Shown piece by piece: positions 16,229-26,423 of a stretch of DNA of 64,000 nucleotides. The DNA is taken from assembly GCF_003416895.1 (NCBI RefSeq), contig NZ_QVIO01000001.1, positions 1,984,001 through 2,048,000 on the forward strand, written 5' to 3'. The stretch is from Duganella sp. BJB476. GTDB taxonomy: Bacteria > Pseudomonadota > Gammaproteobacteria > Burkholderiales > Burkholderiaceae_D. The stretch's first letter is position 1. Each line of letters begins with the position of its first letter. The position numbers were made by a program, and so were the translations under genes. Below the pieces are notes generated by a model that had not been told where the DNA came from, ran no database searches, and was given only the letters and a program-made list of their open reading frames with translations.

Positions 16229-17197
16229 ATGAGCCTCCCCAACGACCAGTCCCCGCGCGCCGAGTATGCGCGGCGCATGAACCGCGTGCTGAACTACATC
16301 GACGCCCATCTGGACCAGCCGTTGGAACTGGCACAGCTGGCCGACGTCGCCAACTTCTCGCGCTTTCACTTTCATCGCATCTTCCAGTCGTGGATGGGTG
16401 AAACCCTGGGCGATTACGCGCGCCGCCGCCGGCTGGAAAAGGCCGCCTTCCGCCTGAGCTGCACGCCGCCCGAATCGGTGCTGGAAACGGCGCTGGCCAC
16501 CGGCTTCGGTTCAGGCGAAGCGTTCGCACGCGCCTTCAAACTCAGGTTCGGCTACACGCCGACCGAGTGGCGGCGCGACACCCAGGAGCGGCTGGCCTCG
16601 CAAGCGCTGGGCGGCAGCCGCCGCGCCGAGAGCAATCTGGATCAGGTGTTGAGCAACTACGATCAGACGCCGCAAACCGGCATCGGCGACGATGACATCT
16701 CCAACCACGAATCAGGAGATTTCAACATGGACGTTAAAGTGATCGATTTGCCCGCCGCGCGGGTCGCCTATCATCGCCACATCGGCCCTTACGGCCCCGG
16801 CATCGGCGCCTTCTGGCGCGGCACGGTATCGCCGTGGATACAGTCGCACGGCCTGGACCAGCATGTGTGCTACGGCGTCAGCTACGACGACCCGAGCATC
16901 ACACCGCCCGACAAGTGCCGCTACGACGCCTGCGTCACCGTGCCGGAAAGCTTCACCGCCACCGGCTCGGCCGACATCGCCACCCTGCCCGGCGGCCGTT
17001 ACGCCGTAGCCCACTTCGAAGGCCAGCCCGCCGAGATCAGCGACGCCTGGACCTGGATGACGCGCAACTGGCTGCCCTCCAGCGGCTTGCAGTGCGACGA
17101 CCGCCCTTGCTTCGAAATGTTCAGGCCCGACCTGGCGATGGATCCAAAGAGCTGTACGATGATCTTCGACATCTGCATTCCCGTTCGACCGCTGTAA
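16229..17197 (+). CDS. AraC family regulator with GyrI-like effector domain
   Basis: 322 aa. The N-terminal AraC-type DNA-binding domain (about 15-115) shows two helix-turn-helix units, including SRFHFHRIFQSWMGET and the conserved GFGSGEAFARAFKLRFGYTP. The C-terminal GyrI-like/SOUL-fold ligand-binding domain (about 165-320) starts at VKVIDLPAARVAYHRHIGPYG and contains GRYAVAHFEG. This N-HTH, C-GyrI order is typical of Rob/SbmC-like regulators that bind hydrophobic small molecules. It is followed after 10 bases by an alpha/beta hydrolase, its probable target or partner (inference). Confidence 0.92.
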   Translation: MSLPNDQSPRAEYARRMNRVLNYIDAHLDQPLELAQLADVANFSRFHFHRIFQSWMGETLGDYARRRRLEKAAFRLSCTPPESVLETALATGFGSGEAFARAFKLRFGYTPTEWRRDTQERLASQALGGSRRAESNLDQVLSNYDQTPQTGIGDDDISNHESGDFNMDVKVIDLPAARVAYHRHIGPYGPGIGAFWRGTVSPWIQSHGLDQHVCYGVSYDDPSITPPDKCRYDACVTVPESFTATGSADIATLPGGRYAVAHFEGQPAEISDAWTWMTRNWLPSSGLQCDDRPCFEMFRPDLAMDPKSCTMIFDICIPVRPL

Positions 17198-17207
17198 GGA
17201 GCAAAGC

Positions 17208-18098
17208 ATGGTTCAAGTATGTGGCTGTCGCCTGGTCGACATCGATGACACGGTACAGGGAGCGGTGGTGCCGCTGGCGCTGCTCTATCCCGCCGACGGC
17301 GTCGAAGCGGCCGAACACTTCGGTCCATACACCGTGAGCGTCGCCAGGGATGCGTCGCCGGCCGCCGGCGCGCATCCTCTGGTGCTCATCTCGCACGGTA
17401 ATTCCGGCACGCCGTGGACCTATCGGCAAATGGCAAAGCACCTGGTGCAGGCAGGCTTTGTGGTGGCGCTGCCCGCGCACACAGGCAATACGCGGCATGA
17501 CAACAGCCTGGCCGGCACCGCCGCCAACCTGGCCAACCGGCCGCGCCATATCACGCTCGCCATCGACGCGGCGTTGTCCGATCCTGTGCTCAAACACCAT
17601 ATCGCCGGCGACGGCGTGGCCGTCATCGGCCATTCGATCGGCGGCTATACGGCGCTGGCGGTGGCCGGCGGCCAGCCCTGGTCCGGGCCACGCGAAAGCA
17701 AGGATGGTCAGCCGCAACCGGTGCCGGTGCAGGCCGACGCGCGCGTGCGGGCGCTGGTGCTGCTCAATCCCGCCACGTTCTGGTTCATCGCCGGTTCGCT
17801 GCATGCGGTGCGCGTGCCGATCCTGATGCGCACCGGCGAAAAGGACGACATCACGCCAGCCGAACATGCGGAGAAAATCATCGGCGGCGTAGCCGATGCC
17901 GCGCTGGTCGAGCACCGCGAGATAGCAGGCGCCGGGCACTTCGCCTTCATGAGCAAGTTCCCGCCGGAGATGACGCGGCCAAACTTCAAACCCTCGCAGG
18001 ACCCGCCAGGCTTCGACCGCGACACCGTCCAGCCGGAGCTGTTCGCCGACATCACGGCCTTCTTGCTGCGAACGCTGGCTGCAGTCGGCAAAGTGTGA
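17208..18098 (+). CDS. Alpha/beta hydrolase (dienelactone hydrolase-like)
   Basis: 296-aa cytoplasmic hydrolase. The fold shows PLVLISHGNSGTPWTY (oxyanion region), the nucleophile elbow VIGHSIGGYTAL, an acidic region RTGEKDDITPAEH and a catalytic His in GAGHFAFM. AAGGAG overlaps the preceding regulator's stop, so the two genes are most likely translated from one mRNA. The natural substrate is not known; esters or lactones are likely for the family. Confidence 0.85.
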   Translation: MVQVCGCRLVDIDDTVQGAVVPLALLYPADGVEAAEHFGPYTVSVARDASPAAGAHPLVLISHGNSGTPWTYRQMAKHLVQAGFVVALPAHTGNTRHDNSLAGTAANLANRPRHITLAIDAALSDPVLKHHIAGDGVAVIGHSIGGYTALAVAGGQPWSGPRESKDGQPQPVPVQADARVRALVLLNPATFWFIAGSLHAVRVPILMRTGEKDDITPAEHAEKIIGGVADAALVEHREIAGAGHFAFMSKFPPEMTRPNFKPSQDPPGFDRDTVQPELFADITAFLLRTLAAVGKV

Positions 18099-18109
18099 TA
18101 TTTTTCACA
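18094..18109. promoter_or_regulatory. CRP-type palindrome upstream of the tonB-like gene
   Basis: TGTGATATTTTTCACA fits TGTGA-N6-TCACA exactly, the consensus of CRP/Vfr-type regulators. It overlaps the stop codon of the hydrolase and lies 26 bases before the tonB-like ATG. That spacing would suit repression or an internal promoter rather than class I/II activation. Confidence 0.4.
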
Positions 18110-18135
18110 ATACACACTACACGAGGGGACGCCAC

Positions 18136-18918
18136 ATGCAGCAAGAACTGAATTTCCCGCAGTTTGGCCGTAACAGCAACTCTCGTCGTTCCAGTCTGCT
18201 GCTGATCGTCGCGCTGCATTTGCTGGTTGCCTGGTTCATGCTGCAAAAGACCGGCAAGATCAGCCTCTTCTTCGTTGCGGCGCCCAGCCGGATCACGCAA
18301 GTCTCGATGTTGAGTTCCGGCGCAGGCTCCAGCACCGCATCCGCTGCGGGCATCGCGATCGAGCATATGCCTACGCCAGCGTTGCCCCGATTGGACTTCG
18401 GACCAACCTTCACCATCAAGGCGGAAGCCACCACGGAAGACGCAGCGGTCGTACACGCCAGCCCCACCTCACAATCGCAATCGCTACCGCAGGATGCGGC
18501 GCACGCGCCTGGCGTGTCAGCGGCTTTGGGCGCTGGCGCTAGCACTGGTTCTGGCGCCGGCACAGCGCAGGGCAAAGGCGCGGGCAGTTCGGCAGGGCCG
18601 GATGATTTCGAATCGCTGCCGGCAGCGGTGCTGGCGGTCGAATGCGACACGCCGACCTATCCGTTCGAAGCCAAGCTCAGAGGCCAGGAAGGCACGGCCC
18701 GCATGGCCTTGCGGATCGACGCGCAGGGCCTCGTTGCCGAGTCGCGCATCATGAAATCCAGCCGTTCACTGGCGCTGGACCGTGCATCGCGCAACGCCAT
18801 CGCCCTGTGCCGCTTCGTGCCGCCGATGCAAAATGGCGTGGCGGTAGGCGGCTGGGTATCGCTCAATTACATCTGGAAGCTGCGCGAGATCAGGGGCGTG
18901 TTCCGCGATTCACCTTAA
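18136..18918 (+). CDS. TonB family protein (energy transducer C-terminal domain)
   Basis: 260 aa. A single N-terminal membrane anchor (about 21-38, SLLLIVALHLLVAWFML) is followed by a Ser/Ala/Gly-rich linker (about 60-160) and a C-terminal TonB-like domain (about 170-255). That domain contains PTYPFEAKLRGQEGTARMALRIDAQG and DRASRNAIALCRFVPP. The linker is not the Pro-Glu/Pro-Lys type of classical TonB. No exbB or exbD is adjacent, so it may be an accessory TonB, possibly serving receptors such as the one at 23848-26268 (inference). GAGGGG precedes the ATG. Confidence 0.85.
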   Translation: MQQELNFPQFGRNSNSRRSSLLLIVALHLLVAWFMLQKTGKISLFFVAAPSRITQVSMLSSGAGSSTASAAGIAIEHMPTPALPRLDFGPTFTIKAEATTEDAAVVHASPTSQSQSLPQDAAHAPGVSAALGAGASTGSGAGTAQGKGAGSSAGPDDFESLPAAVLAVECDTPTYPFEAKLRGQEGTARMALRIDAQGLVAESRIMKSSRSLALDRASRNAIALCRFVPPMQNGVAVGGWVSLNYIWKLREIRGVFRDSP

Positions 18919-18975
18919 GCCGCGTGACGCAACGAGCCTGCCGCCGTTCCAAACTAGCACCTAGGCATCGCTTCC

Positions 18976-20040
18976 TCACCCCGTTGGCAGTATCGCTTTC
19001 AGCGCATCGACCAGTTTCGCGCACTCTTCGTCCGTGCCGATGGAGATGCGCAGGAACTGGTCGATACGCGCCTGCTTGAAGTGGCGCACCAAAATCGCCC
19101 TCTCGCGCAAGCCTGCCGCCAGCTGCGCCGCGTCGTGGCCGGGGTGGCGGGTGAAGATGAAATTGGCCGCCGACGGCAGCACCTCGAAGCCCAGCGCCTG
19201 CATCTGCGCGGCCAGCCACGCGCGCGTGTCGATGATGGCTTGCGAGGTCTGCTCCATGTAGGCCAGATCGTCCAGCGCAGCCACCGCGCCGGCCTGCGCC
19301 ACTTGCCCCAGCGGATAACAGTTAAAGCTGTTCTTCACTCGCTCCAGGCCCGCGATCAGGTCGGGATGACCGACGGCATAACCGACCCGCAGTCCGGCCA
19401 GCGAGCGCGATTTGGACAGCGTCTGGATCACCAGCAGATTATCGTAGCGGCCCAGCAGCGCGATGGCGCTTTGTCCGCCGAAATCGACATAGGCTTCATC
19501 GATCACCACCACCTGGTCGGGATGGGCAGCCAGCAGCGCTTCGATCCGCGCCAGCGGCAGCGCGATGCCGGTCGGCGCGTTCGGATTGGCGATGATGATG
19601 GCGCCGCACGGCTGGCGATAATCCTCGACGGCGATCTCGAAGCGCTCGTTCAACGGCACCTGCACCGCCTTGATACCGTACAAGCTGCAATAAGTCGGAT
19701 AGAAACTGTAGCTGATGTCCGGGCAAAGCAGCGGCAGCTCGTGCTTGAGCAAAGCGTGGAAGGTGTGCGCCAGCACTTCGTCCGAGCTATTGCCGATGAA
19801 GACCTGCTCGCGCGCCAGGTCGAAGCGGCGCGCCACAGCGTCCTTCACGACGACGTTGCCGGGGTCGGAGTACTTGCGCAACTGGTCGCCGACGGCCGCC
19901 TGCATCGCCGCAATCGCCTTGGGGGACGGGCCGTAGGGATTCTCGTTAGTGTTAAGTTTGACCAGGCCGGGCATCTGCACCTGTTCGCCCGGCGTGTACG
20001 GCGTCAGGCCGTGGACCACATCGCTCCAGAAGCGGCTCAT
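18976..20040 (-). CDS. hisC: Histidinol-phosphate aminotransferase
   Basis: PLP enzyme of histidine biosynthesis (imidazole-acetol phosphate with glutamate). The 354 aa show [13 protein letters not shown] at the N-terminus, the PLP-binding lysine in [16 protein letters not shown], and [11 protein letters not shown] and [10 protein letters not shown] in the large domain. The start overlaps the metC stop by four bases (ATGA), so the two genes are translationally coupled. The locus is away from the main his operon, as is common for hisC2-type paralogues, so a role with aromatic amino acids is possible. Confidence 0.93.
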   Translation of the reverse strand: MSRFWSDVVHGLTPYTPGEQVQMPGLVKLNTNENPYGPSPKAIAAMQAAVGDQLRKYSDPGNVVVKDAVARRFDLAREQVFIGNSSDEVLAHTFHALLKHELPLLCPDISYSFYPTYCSLYGIKAVQVPLNERFEIAVEDYRQPCGAIIIANPNAPTGIALPLARIEALLAAHPDQVVVIDEAYVDFGGQSAIALLGRYDNLLVIQTLSKSRSLAGLRVGYAVGHPDLIAGLERVKNSFNCYPLGQVAQAGAVAALDDLAYMEQTSQAIIDTRAWLAAQMQALGFEVLPSAANFIFTRHPGHDAAQLAAGLRERAILVRHFKQARIDQFLRISIGTDEECAKLVDALKAILPTG

Positions 20041-21206
20041 GCCAACTCTCCCAGCGCGCGCTCGATATCCGCGATCAAATCGTTGACGTCTTCCAGGCCC
20101 ACGTTGAAGCGCACCAGTATGCCCTTGTCCGTCCAGCCCTTGCGCATGTGCTGGATCCGGTAAGGCATCACCAGGCTGTTGGCCCCGCCCCAGCTATAGC
20201 CGATCTTGAAGAACTTGAGCGCGTCGATGAAGCGGTCGGTCTGCTCCTCGGTATAGCGCTCGTCGAACAGCACGGAGAACAAGCCGCCGGCGCCGCTGAA
20301 GTCGCGCTTCCAGATTTCGTGGCCGGGACAATCGGTAAAGGCCGGGTGCAGCACCTTGGTGATTTCCGGGCGCGCCTGCAACCACGCCGCCAGCTTGCGC
20401 GCCGCCGCGTCGTGCGCGTCGAAGCGCAAGCGCATGGTCGGCAGGCCGCGCGAGACCAGGTAAGCATCGTCCGCGCCGACGCCCATGCCGAGCCGCATAT
20501 GCGAAAGGCTGAGCTTTTCGTGCAGCGCGGCGTCGCGCACGATGACGGCGCCCATCAGCACGTCCGATCCGCCGGACTGGTATTTGGTCAGCGCCTGCAT
20601 GATGATGTCGACGCCAAGCTCGAAGCCACGCAGCGCCAGGCCGGCCGACCAGGTGTTGTCCAGCGCAACCATCACGCCGCGCTCGTGCGCCGCCTTGCAG
20701 ATGGCCGGCAGGTCCGGCACTTCCATCGACACCGAACCCGGCGCCTCGGTCCAGATCAGCTTTGTATTCGGCTGGATCAGCGCGGCGATGCCTTCGCCGA
20801 TCAGCGGATCGTAGTAGCGCGCGGTGATGCCGTAGTCGGCCGACAGCCAGCGCCCCAGCTCGCGGTTGGGGTTGTAGACGTTATCGGGCAACAGCACGTC
20901 GTCGCCGGATTTGAGCAGCGCGAAGTCGACCATGGCGATCGCCGCCAGGCCGCTCGGCGCCAGCAGGCAGTACTTGCCGTCCTCGATCTCGGCCAGGCGC
21001 GCCTCCAGCGTGAAGGTGGTCGGCGTGCCGTGCAGGCCGTAGGTATAGGCGTTCTTCTCTTTCCAGTCGCCCGAACGCATGGCCGCCACGTTCTTGAACA
21101 GCACCGTCGAGGCATGGTGGATGGCGCCGGGGAAAGCGGCAAAGCCTTCCGGAGCCTGATAGTCGGTATGAACGAGTGCGGTCTGCGGGGATTTTTTGAT
21201 GGTCAT
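20037..21206 (-). CDS. metC: Cystathionine beta-lyase
   Basis: Cys/Met metabolism PLP enzyme of 389 aa that converts cystathionine to homocysteine in methionine synthesis. Motifs seen: [17 protein letters not shown], a PLP-site lysine in [16 protein letters not shown], and the substrate region [13 protein letters not shown]. The overall sequence fits the alphaproteobacterial/betaproteobacterial MetC type. It overlaps hisC by four bases and lies downstream of rimO, from which a terminator separates it. Confidence 0.92.
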   Translation of the reverse strand: MTIKKSPQTALVHTDYQAPEGFAAFPGAIHHASTVLFKNVAAMRSGDWKEKNAYTYGLHGTPTTFTLEARLAEIEDGKYCLLAPSGLAAIAMVDFALLKSGDDVLLPDNVYNPNRELGRWLSADYGITARYYDPLIGEGIAALIQPNTKLIWTEAPGSVSMEVPDLPAICKAAHERGVMVALDNTWSAGLALRGFELGVDIIMQALTKYQSGGSDVLMGAVIVRDAALHEKLSLSHMRLGMGVGADDAYLVSRGLPTMRLRFDAHDAAARKLAAWLQARPEITKVLHPAFTDCPGHEIWKRDFSGAGGLFSVLFDERYTEEQTDRFIDALKFFKIGYSWGGANSLVMPYRIQHMRKGWTDKGILVRFNVGLEDVNDLIADIERALGELA

Positions 21207-21224
21207 GATGAGAATAGACGGACG

Positions 21225-21255
21225 AAAAAAAGGCGGTCCATTGCTGGTCCGCCTT
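21225..21255 (-). terminator. Intrinsic terminator of rimO
   Basis: Minus-strand stem AAGGCGGACCA / TGGACCGCCTT (21255-21245 and 21240-21230) with a four-base loop and one A-A mismatch, followed by seven T residues. It lies 20 bases after the rimO stop. Confidence 0.8.
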
Positions 21256-21274
21256 CATTATAGGTTCGATTCGC

Positions 21275-22666
21275 TTATTGCGCCTCGCCCCACAGGTCGT
21301 GGGCGTCGGAGGTGGTGATCTTGACGTCGAAGAACTGGCCGACGGCCAATTTCTTGTGCGGCTCATACGGCGGCTTGACGTACACCACGCCGTCGATTTC
21401 CGGCGCGTCGGCGCTGGAGCGGCCTACGCCGCCGCTGCGGTTGACTTCATCGATCAGCACGCGCACGGTGGTGCCAACCTTGGCCTTCAGGCGCGCTTTC
21501 GAGATCTCTTCCTGCAGCAGCATCACGCGGCCGCGGCGCTCTTCGCGCACTTCTTCCGGTACCGGATTGGCCAGTTCATTCGCGGTGGCGCCTTCGACCG
21601 GCGAGTAGGCGAAGCAACCCAGGCGGTCGATCTGCGCTTCCTTCAGGAAGTCCAGCAGGTATTCGAATTCGGCCTCGGTCTCGCCTGGGAAGCCGGCGAT
21701 GAAAGTCGAACGGATGGTCAGGTTCGGATTCATCGCGCGCCAGGCCAGGATGCGGTCCAGGTTCTTCTCGCCGCTGGCCGGACGCTTCATGCGCTTCAGC
21801 ACATCGGGATGCGCGTGCTGCATCGGGATGTCCAGGTACGGCAGGATATGCTCGCCCATCATCGGGATGACCTGGTCGACGTGCGGGTATGGGTACACGT
21901 AGTGCATGCGCACCCAGGCGCCGTACGACTTGGCCAGCTCGCCCAGCGCTTCCATCAGCTGCGTCATGTGGGTCTTGATCGGGCGGCCGTTCCAGAAACC
22001 GGTGCGGAACTTGACGTCGACGCCATAGGCCGACGTATCCTGCGAGATCACCAGCAGTTCCTTGACGCCGGACTTGAACAGGTTCTCAGCTTCCAGCATC
22101 AGCTCACCGATCGGGCGCGAGACCAGGTCGCCGCGCATCGAAGGGATGATGCAGAACGAGCAGCGGTGGTTGCAGCCTTCGGAAATCTTCAGGTAGGCGT
22201 AGTGCTTCGGCGTCAGCTTGATACCCTGCGCCGGGATCAGGTCGAGGAAAGGCTCGTGCGGCTTGGGCAGGTGCAGGTGGACCGAATCCATCACTTCGGC
22301 CAACGCGTGCGGGCCGGTCACGGCCAGCACCTTCGGATGCACCTTCATGATGATGTCGTCGCCGGCGGCGTCTTTTTTCGCGCCCAGGCAACCAGTCACG
22401 ATCACGCGGCCGTTTTCGGCCAGCGCTTCGCCGATGGCGTCCAGCGATTCCTGCACCGCGGCGTCGATGAAGCCGCAGGTGTTGACGATGACCAGGTCGG
22501 CGCCGTCGTAGGACTTGGCAGTCTCGTAGCCTTCGGCACGCAGCTGGGTCAGGATCTGTTCGGAGTCGACCAGCGCTTTAGGGCAGCCGAGCGAGACGAA
22601 GCCGACTTTAGGCGCAGGTGCGCCGGTTGCGGGCTTGGGGAGACGATTGAGTGGTTGCGATTGCAT
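21275..22666 (-). CDS. rimO: Ribosomal protein S12 methylthiotransferase
   Basis: Radical-SAM enzyme that thiomethylates Asp88 of ribosomal protein S12. The protein has 463 aa. The N-terminal MTTase domain starts [15 protein letters not shown] and has further cluster cysteines in VNTCGFID and VTGCLGAKK. The radical-SAM motif [16 protein letters not shown] lies around residue 165. A C-terminal TRAM domain ([11 protein letters not shown] to the end) binds substrate. [10 protein letters not shown] distinguishes RimO from MiaB. Confidence 0.97.
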   Translation of the reverse strand: MQSQPLNRLPKPATGAPAPKVGFVSLGCPKALVDSEQILTQLRAEGYETAKSYDGADLVIVNTCGFIDAAVQESLDAIGEALAENGRVIVTGCLGAKKDAAGDDIIMKVHPKVLAVTGPHALAEVMDSVHLHLPKPHEPFLDLIPAQGIKLTPKHYAYLKISEGCNHRCSFCIIPSMRGDLVSRPIGELMLEAENLFKSGVKELLVISQDTSAYGVDVKFRTGFWNGRPIKTHMTQLMEALGELAKSYGAWVRMHYVYPYPHVDQVIPMMGEHILPYLDIPMQHAHPDVLKRMKRPASGEKNLDRILAWRAMNPNLTIRSTFIAGFPGETEAEFEYLLDFLKEAQIDRLGCFAYSPVEGATANELANPVPEEVREERRGRVMLLQEEISKARLKAKVGTTVRVLIDEVNRSGGVGRSSADAPEIDGVVYVKPPYEPHKKLAVGQFFDVKITTSDAHDLWGEAQ

Positions 22667-22806
22667 GATAGGTTGCTTTATACGCCATGAAAATTACGAG
22701 CAATCGAACATTATACCCCATTCGCCATAGGGAGATCATGATAGGATAGAGGCTAACCCAGTGGCCCGCATCGGCGCGGCTTCCATCACCCAGTTCAGGA
22801 GAATTC

Positions 22807-23817
22807 GTGGCAACGCTGAAAGACGTCGCAGTGCTCGCAGGTGTAGGCATGTCGACAGCATCGCGCGCCATTTCCGGCGCCGGTCCGGTATCGGCCGAGG
22901 CGATGAAGAAAGTCCAGGCCGCGATCGAACAACTCAATTTCCGTCCCTCGTCCATCGGCCGCTCGCTGTCGGCGCAGTCGCTGGGCATGATCGGGATATT
23001 CACGCCCTCCTTCTTCGGCGCCTACTATGGCACCATCCTCAAACAGACCGACGTCGAGCTGCGCGCCATGCGCAGGCATGTGGTCGTGGCCACCGGCTGC
23101 GGCGACGGCTCGCCGCGCGACGAGGCGGTGGAGGCGGTCAAGTTCCTGATCGGCCGCGATTGCGACGGCATCGTGGTGCTGGGCCATGACCTGTACGACG
23201 AGGACCTGATCTCGCTGCAGAAAATGCACCCCAAGATGGCCTTCCTCAACCGCCGCAGCCCGCAGCTGCCGGATGCCTCGTTCTGCCCCGATCATTATCA
23301 CGGCGGCGAACTGGCGGCGCAGACCTTGCTGCAAGCGGGCCACCGCGAGCTGGCGGTGATTTCCGGCCCGGCCACCACGTCGGATAACAAGGAGCGCCTG
23401 GATGGCTTCTTCGCCGAACTGCAACGCAATGACATCGAGCGTTCGGCGGTGCGGCTGATCGAATCGGACTTCTCGCGCGAGGGCGGCTTCAGCGCCACGC
23501 AGCAGTTGATCAACGAGGGCCGCAAGTTCACGGGCCTGTTCTGCGCCAACGATGAAATGGCGGTCGGCGCCCTGTCCTGCTTCCACCGTGCCGGCATCAG
23601 CGTGCCGAACGAGGTGTCCGTGATCGGCTATGACGATGACTACTCGGCCGAGTATTCGTCGCCGGGCCTGACGTCGGTGCATATCCCGATGCAGCAGTTG
23701 ACGCAGAACGCCGTGCGCTGGCTGCTCAACCTGTGCTACGGCACCCAGCACGAAATCGTCCGCGAGTTCCCCGTCACGGTGACGATGCGCGGCTCTGTCG
23801 CTCCGCGCAAACCGTAA
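22807..23817 (+). CDS. LacI family transcriptional regulator of glycoside uptake
   Basis: 336 aa. The N-terminal helix-turn-helix TLKDVAVLAGVGMSTASRAI (residues 3-22) and hinge helix with SLSAQS belong to the LacI/PurR class. The rest is a periplasmic-binding-protein-like effector domain with GLFCANDEMAVGAL and VIGYDDD. The start is GTG with AGGAGA upstream. It is convergent with the TonB-dependent receptor. Its likely target is the TGGAAGCGCTTCCA-type operator at 32089-32106 and perhaps 26338-26353 (inference from location and operator type). Confidence 0.92.
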   Translation: MATLKDVAVLAGVGMSTASRAISGAGPVSAEAMKKVQAAIEQLNFRPSSIGRSLSAQSLGMIGIFTPSFFGAYYGTILKQTDVELRAMRRHVVVATGCGDGSPRDEAVEAVKFLIGRDCDGIVVLGHDLYDEDLISLQKMHPKMAFLNRRSPQLPDASFCPDHYHGGELAAQTLLQAGHRELAVISGPATTSDNKERLDGFFAELQRNDIERSAVRLIESDFSREGGFSATQQLINEGRKFTGLFCANDEMAVGALSCFHRAGISVPNEVSVIGYDDDYSAEYSSPGLTSVHIPMQQLTQNAVRWLLNLCYGTQHEIVREFPVTVTMRGSVAPRKP

Positions 23818-23847
23818 AAAAGGCCGGCATCCCTGCCGGCCTTTCTC
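23816..23847. terminator. Bidirectional terminator between lacI-type gene and receptor
   Basis: AAAGGCCGGCA (23819-23829), loop TCCC, TGCCGGCCTTT (23834-23844), with A-tract before and T-rich tract after. It ends both convergent genes. Confidence 0.85.
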
Positions 23848-26268
23848 TTAGAACTTCATCGACACACGGCCGCCGAAAGTGCGCGGATTGTTGTAGTACG
23901 CCGCCCAGATCTGCTGCGTCGGCTGGCATGGTGCGCCAACCTGCGTGCAGACTTCGATGGCGTCATACTTCACCGCCTTGTCGGTCGCGTTGTTGACGAA
24001 CAGCTCCGCCGTGTAAGCCTTGTTCAACGGCTCGTAGCGCACGCTCAGGTCCAGCGTGGTGTAGGCCTTCTGCTGCTTCACGCCCGGATGGCCCGGCACA
24101 TCGGTATTGAACGCACCCGAACCGACAAACGATTCCGACTCGTAGTGCGCCGAAGCGCGCGGCGTGATGCGGCCCTTGCCGGTGTCGAAGTCATGCTCGT
24201 ACATGAGAGTCGTGGCGAACGTCGGCGCGTGCTTCAACACGGCGCCACCGACATTGACGGTAGGCGCGGTGGTGCCGCAGGACTGGTTGTTGGCGCGCGC
24301 CGCATCCACGTCACAGGACAGGAAGTCGTCATAGCGCGCCTTCAGCCAGGTGGCGTTGCCGCTGAAACGGTCGGCGCTGGTCGGACGATAGCTCCATTCC
24401 GCTTCGACGCCCTTCACCGAGGCGCCGGCCGCGTTGAAGTTCTGCAGCGTGTTGTTCACCACCTGCGATTCCAGCTTGTCCTTGTACTTCATCCAGAACG
24501 CGTCCAGGTTCAGCGACAGCTTACGGTCGAACAGGTCCGACTTGAAGCCGACTTCGTAGCTGGTCAGCTTCTCCGGCTTGGTGGTGGCGCCGCCGTCGCC
24601 GATGGCCGGCGAGTGGAAGCCGGTGGTCACCGAAGCGAAGGTCAGGATGTCCTTGGCGGGCTTGTACTCGACGCGGCCCAGCCAGGTGGACTGGCCGTAT
24701 TTCAGGTCGGCTGTGTTGTCGCCGTAGGTATTGCCGCAGGTCTGCTGGTTCACCACGCCGCCAGGGCCGATGTTGTGGGTGTTGATGGTGCCCACGCCCG
24801 GCGTCACCAACTGTGCGATCTGGTTCGGCGTCAGGGCGACGGTGCCGCGCGGCGCGTTGTCCGGCCAGTTCGGACAGGCCCAGTTCTGGCCGCCGATGTC
24901 GAACTTATGGTCCTTGGTGTAGCGCGCGCCGCCGGTGACCTTCCACAGCGGATCGATGTCGTAGCTGGCTTGCGCGAACACGGCTTTCGAATGCAGTTCG
25001 CGGTCGCCCTGGATGAAGGACATCGCCGATGCATACTGGCCGACGGTCGGCTGCACGAAGATCACGCTGCCGCTGGCGATATCCTGGTCCAGCATCGCCT
25101 GCGAAATCTGGCTGCGATCGATGTCGAAGCGGATCTTGTTCTTCTCGCGGAAGAAGAACAGGCCGCCCACCCATTGCAGCGGAGATTCCGAATCCGAGCG
25201 CAGTTGTACCTCGTTGGAGACGCTGTCGAACTGGCTCCACTCGGTGCGGTTCTCGGCCTTGAAGCCTGGGTAGAAACCGGCGTCGGCATCGCTGCCGTTG
25301 GTGCGTTTCAAGCGGCTCCACGCGCCCAGGTACTGCGTCGCCAGGCCGTCCATCGGACGCCATTCAACCTTGGCCTTGGCGGTGATGATGGACTGGTCCA
25401 GCGTGCCCGGAGTGTCGATCAGCGCGGAGCGCAGGTTCTGGCCCGGCTTCGGTTCGGCCGACAGGTAGATGTTGCCGGCGCCGGTGTCGCTGTAGTAATC
25501 GCCGATGAAGGTCGCCTTCAGGTCCGGAGTGAACTTCCACAGCAGCGAGGCGCGCGCGCCCTGCTGGTCGCCAGCGCCGTATTTCTTGGTGCCCGGCTGG
25601 ACGTTCGAACCTTTGAGGAAGTCGACGTAGCCGTCGTGCTGGTCCTTGATGGCGGCGATGCGCAGCGCGATGTCCTCGCTGAGCGGGATGTTCATCATGG
25701 CCTGGGTCTGGATATGATGGTAGTCGCCCAGCGTGATGCTGGCGGAGCCGAACGTCTTGGCGGTGCTGGGTGCGCCGGACACCAGGTTGACCGCGCCGGC
25801 GGTGGAGTTACGGCCGTTCAGCGTACCTTGCGGACCGCGCGCGACTTCGACGTGGTTCAGGTCATACATCAGCGCCGTCGCGCCCTGCGGACGCGGCACG
25901 TAGATGCCGTCGACGTAGAACGCCACGGCGGGGTCGCCCAACTCGGTGTGATTGGCCGAGCCGACGCCGCGCATGTAGACGTGCACGCCTCCCGAGTCAC
26001 TGTGCGGCTCCACTACCAGGCTAGGCACCATGGCGGTCATCGTCGCCAGGTCCTTGACCTGGTTGTTGGCCAGCGTGTCCTGGGTGTAGGCGGTGATCGC
26101 CAGTGGCGTGTCCTGCACCAGCGTGTCGCGGCGGGTGGCGGTGACGATGATCTTTTCCACCTCTCCACCCGCTTGCGCCACCGGCGCGGCCTGCTGCGCC
26201 AGGGCGCCGCCGGCAAATGCGAACTGCGCGATCTGCGCAATACTCAGGGCTAAAATCGTTTTCTTCAT
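23848..26268 (-). CDS. TonB-dependent outer-membrane receptor, probable glycoside/oligosaccharide importer
   Basis: 806 aa from ATG 26268, which is chosen because it begins a clean signal peptide (MKKTILALSIAQIAQFAFA) and has GAGGAT upstream. The open frame runs to 26358 but adds 30 unlikely residues. A TonB-box-like VEKIIVTATRR lies after the signal, the plug domain contains VHVYMRGVGSANHTELGD and the BARGPQG-type motif VEVARGPQGTLNGRN, and a 22-strand barrel ends in FGGRVSMKF with terminal Phe. Its place next to a LacI regulator and a GH1/ABC sugar operon suggests carbohydrate rather than iron uptake (inference). Confidence 0.9.
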   Translation of the reverse strand: MKKTILALSIAQIAQFAFAGGALAQQAAPVAQAGGEVEKIIVTATRRDTLVQDTPLAITAYTQDTLANNQVKDLATMTAMVPSLVVEPHSDSGGVHVYMRGVGSANHTELGDPAVAFYVDGIYVPRPQGATALMYDLNHVEVARGPQGTLNGRNSTAGAVNLVSGAPSTAKTFGSASITLGDYHHIQTQAMMNIPLSEDIALRIAAIKDQHDGYVDFLKGSNVQPGTKKYGAGDQQGARASLLWKFTPDLKATFIGDYYSDTGAGNIYLSAEPKPGQNLRSALIDTPGTLDQSIITAKAKVEWRPMDGLATQYLGAWSRLKRTNGSDADAGFYPGFKAENRTEWSQFDSVSNEVQLRSDSESPLQWVGGLFFFREKNKIRFDIDRSQISQAMLDQDIASGSVIFVQPTVGQYASAMSFIQGDRELHSKAVFAQASYDIDPLWKVTGGARYTKDHKFDIGGQNWACPNWPDNAPRGTVALTPNQIAQLVTPGVGTINTHNIGPGGVVNQQTCGNTYGDNTADLKYGQSTWLGRVEYKPAKDILTFASVTTGFHSPAIGDGGATTKPEKLTSYEVGFKSDLFDRKLSLNLDAFWMKYKDKLESQVVNNTLQNFNAAGASVKGVEAEWSYRPTSADRFSGNATWLKARYDDFLSCDVDAARANNQSCGTTAPTVNVGGAVLKHAPTFATTLMYEHDFDTGKGRITPRASAHYESESFVGSGAFNTDVPGHPGVKQQKAYTTLDLSVRYEPLNKAYTAELFVNNATDKAVKYDAIEVCTQVGAPCQPTQQIWAAYYNNPRTFGGRVSMKF

Positions 26269-26337
26269 TTTGTCTATCCTCGCTTCTTCCATCAGTTTAG
26301 TTTGCGTGCCCCGTTCTGTGTGACGGCTTATGCACGT

Positions 26338-26353
26338 GTGGAACCGGTGCCAC
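26338..26353. promoter_or_regulatory. Possible second LacI-family operator, upstream of the receptor
   Basis: GTGGAACCGGTGCCAC is an imperfect palindrome with the outer bases and CG centre of the operator at 32089-32106 (three differences in the 14-base core). It lies about 70 bases before the receptor start and after the ABC ATPase stop. Confidence 0.4.
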
Positions 26354-26423
26354 CGCAAGGCGCACCGATGCGGCGGGCCATGCCGTGGCGGCCCGGTCTT
26401 ACAACACAGCTACTGCTACGGTG

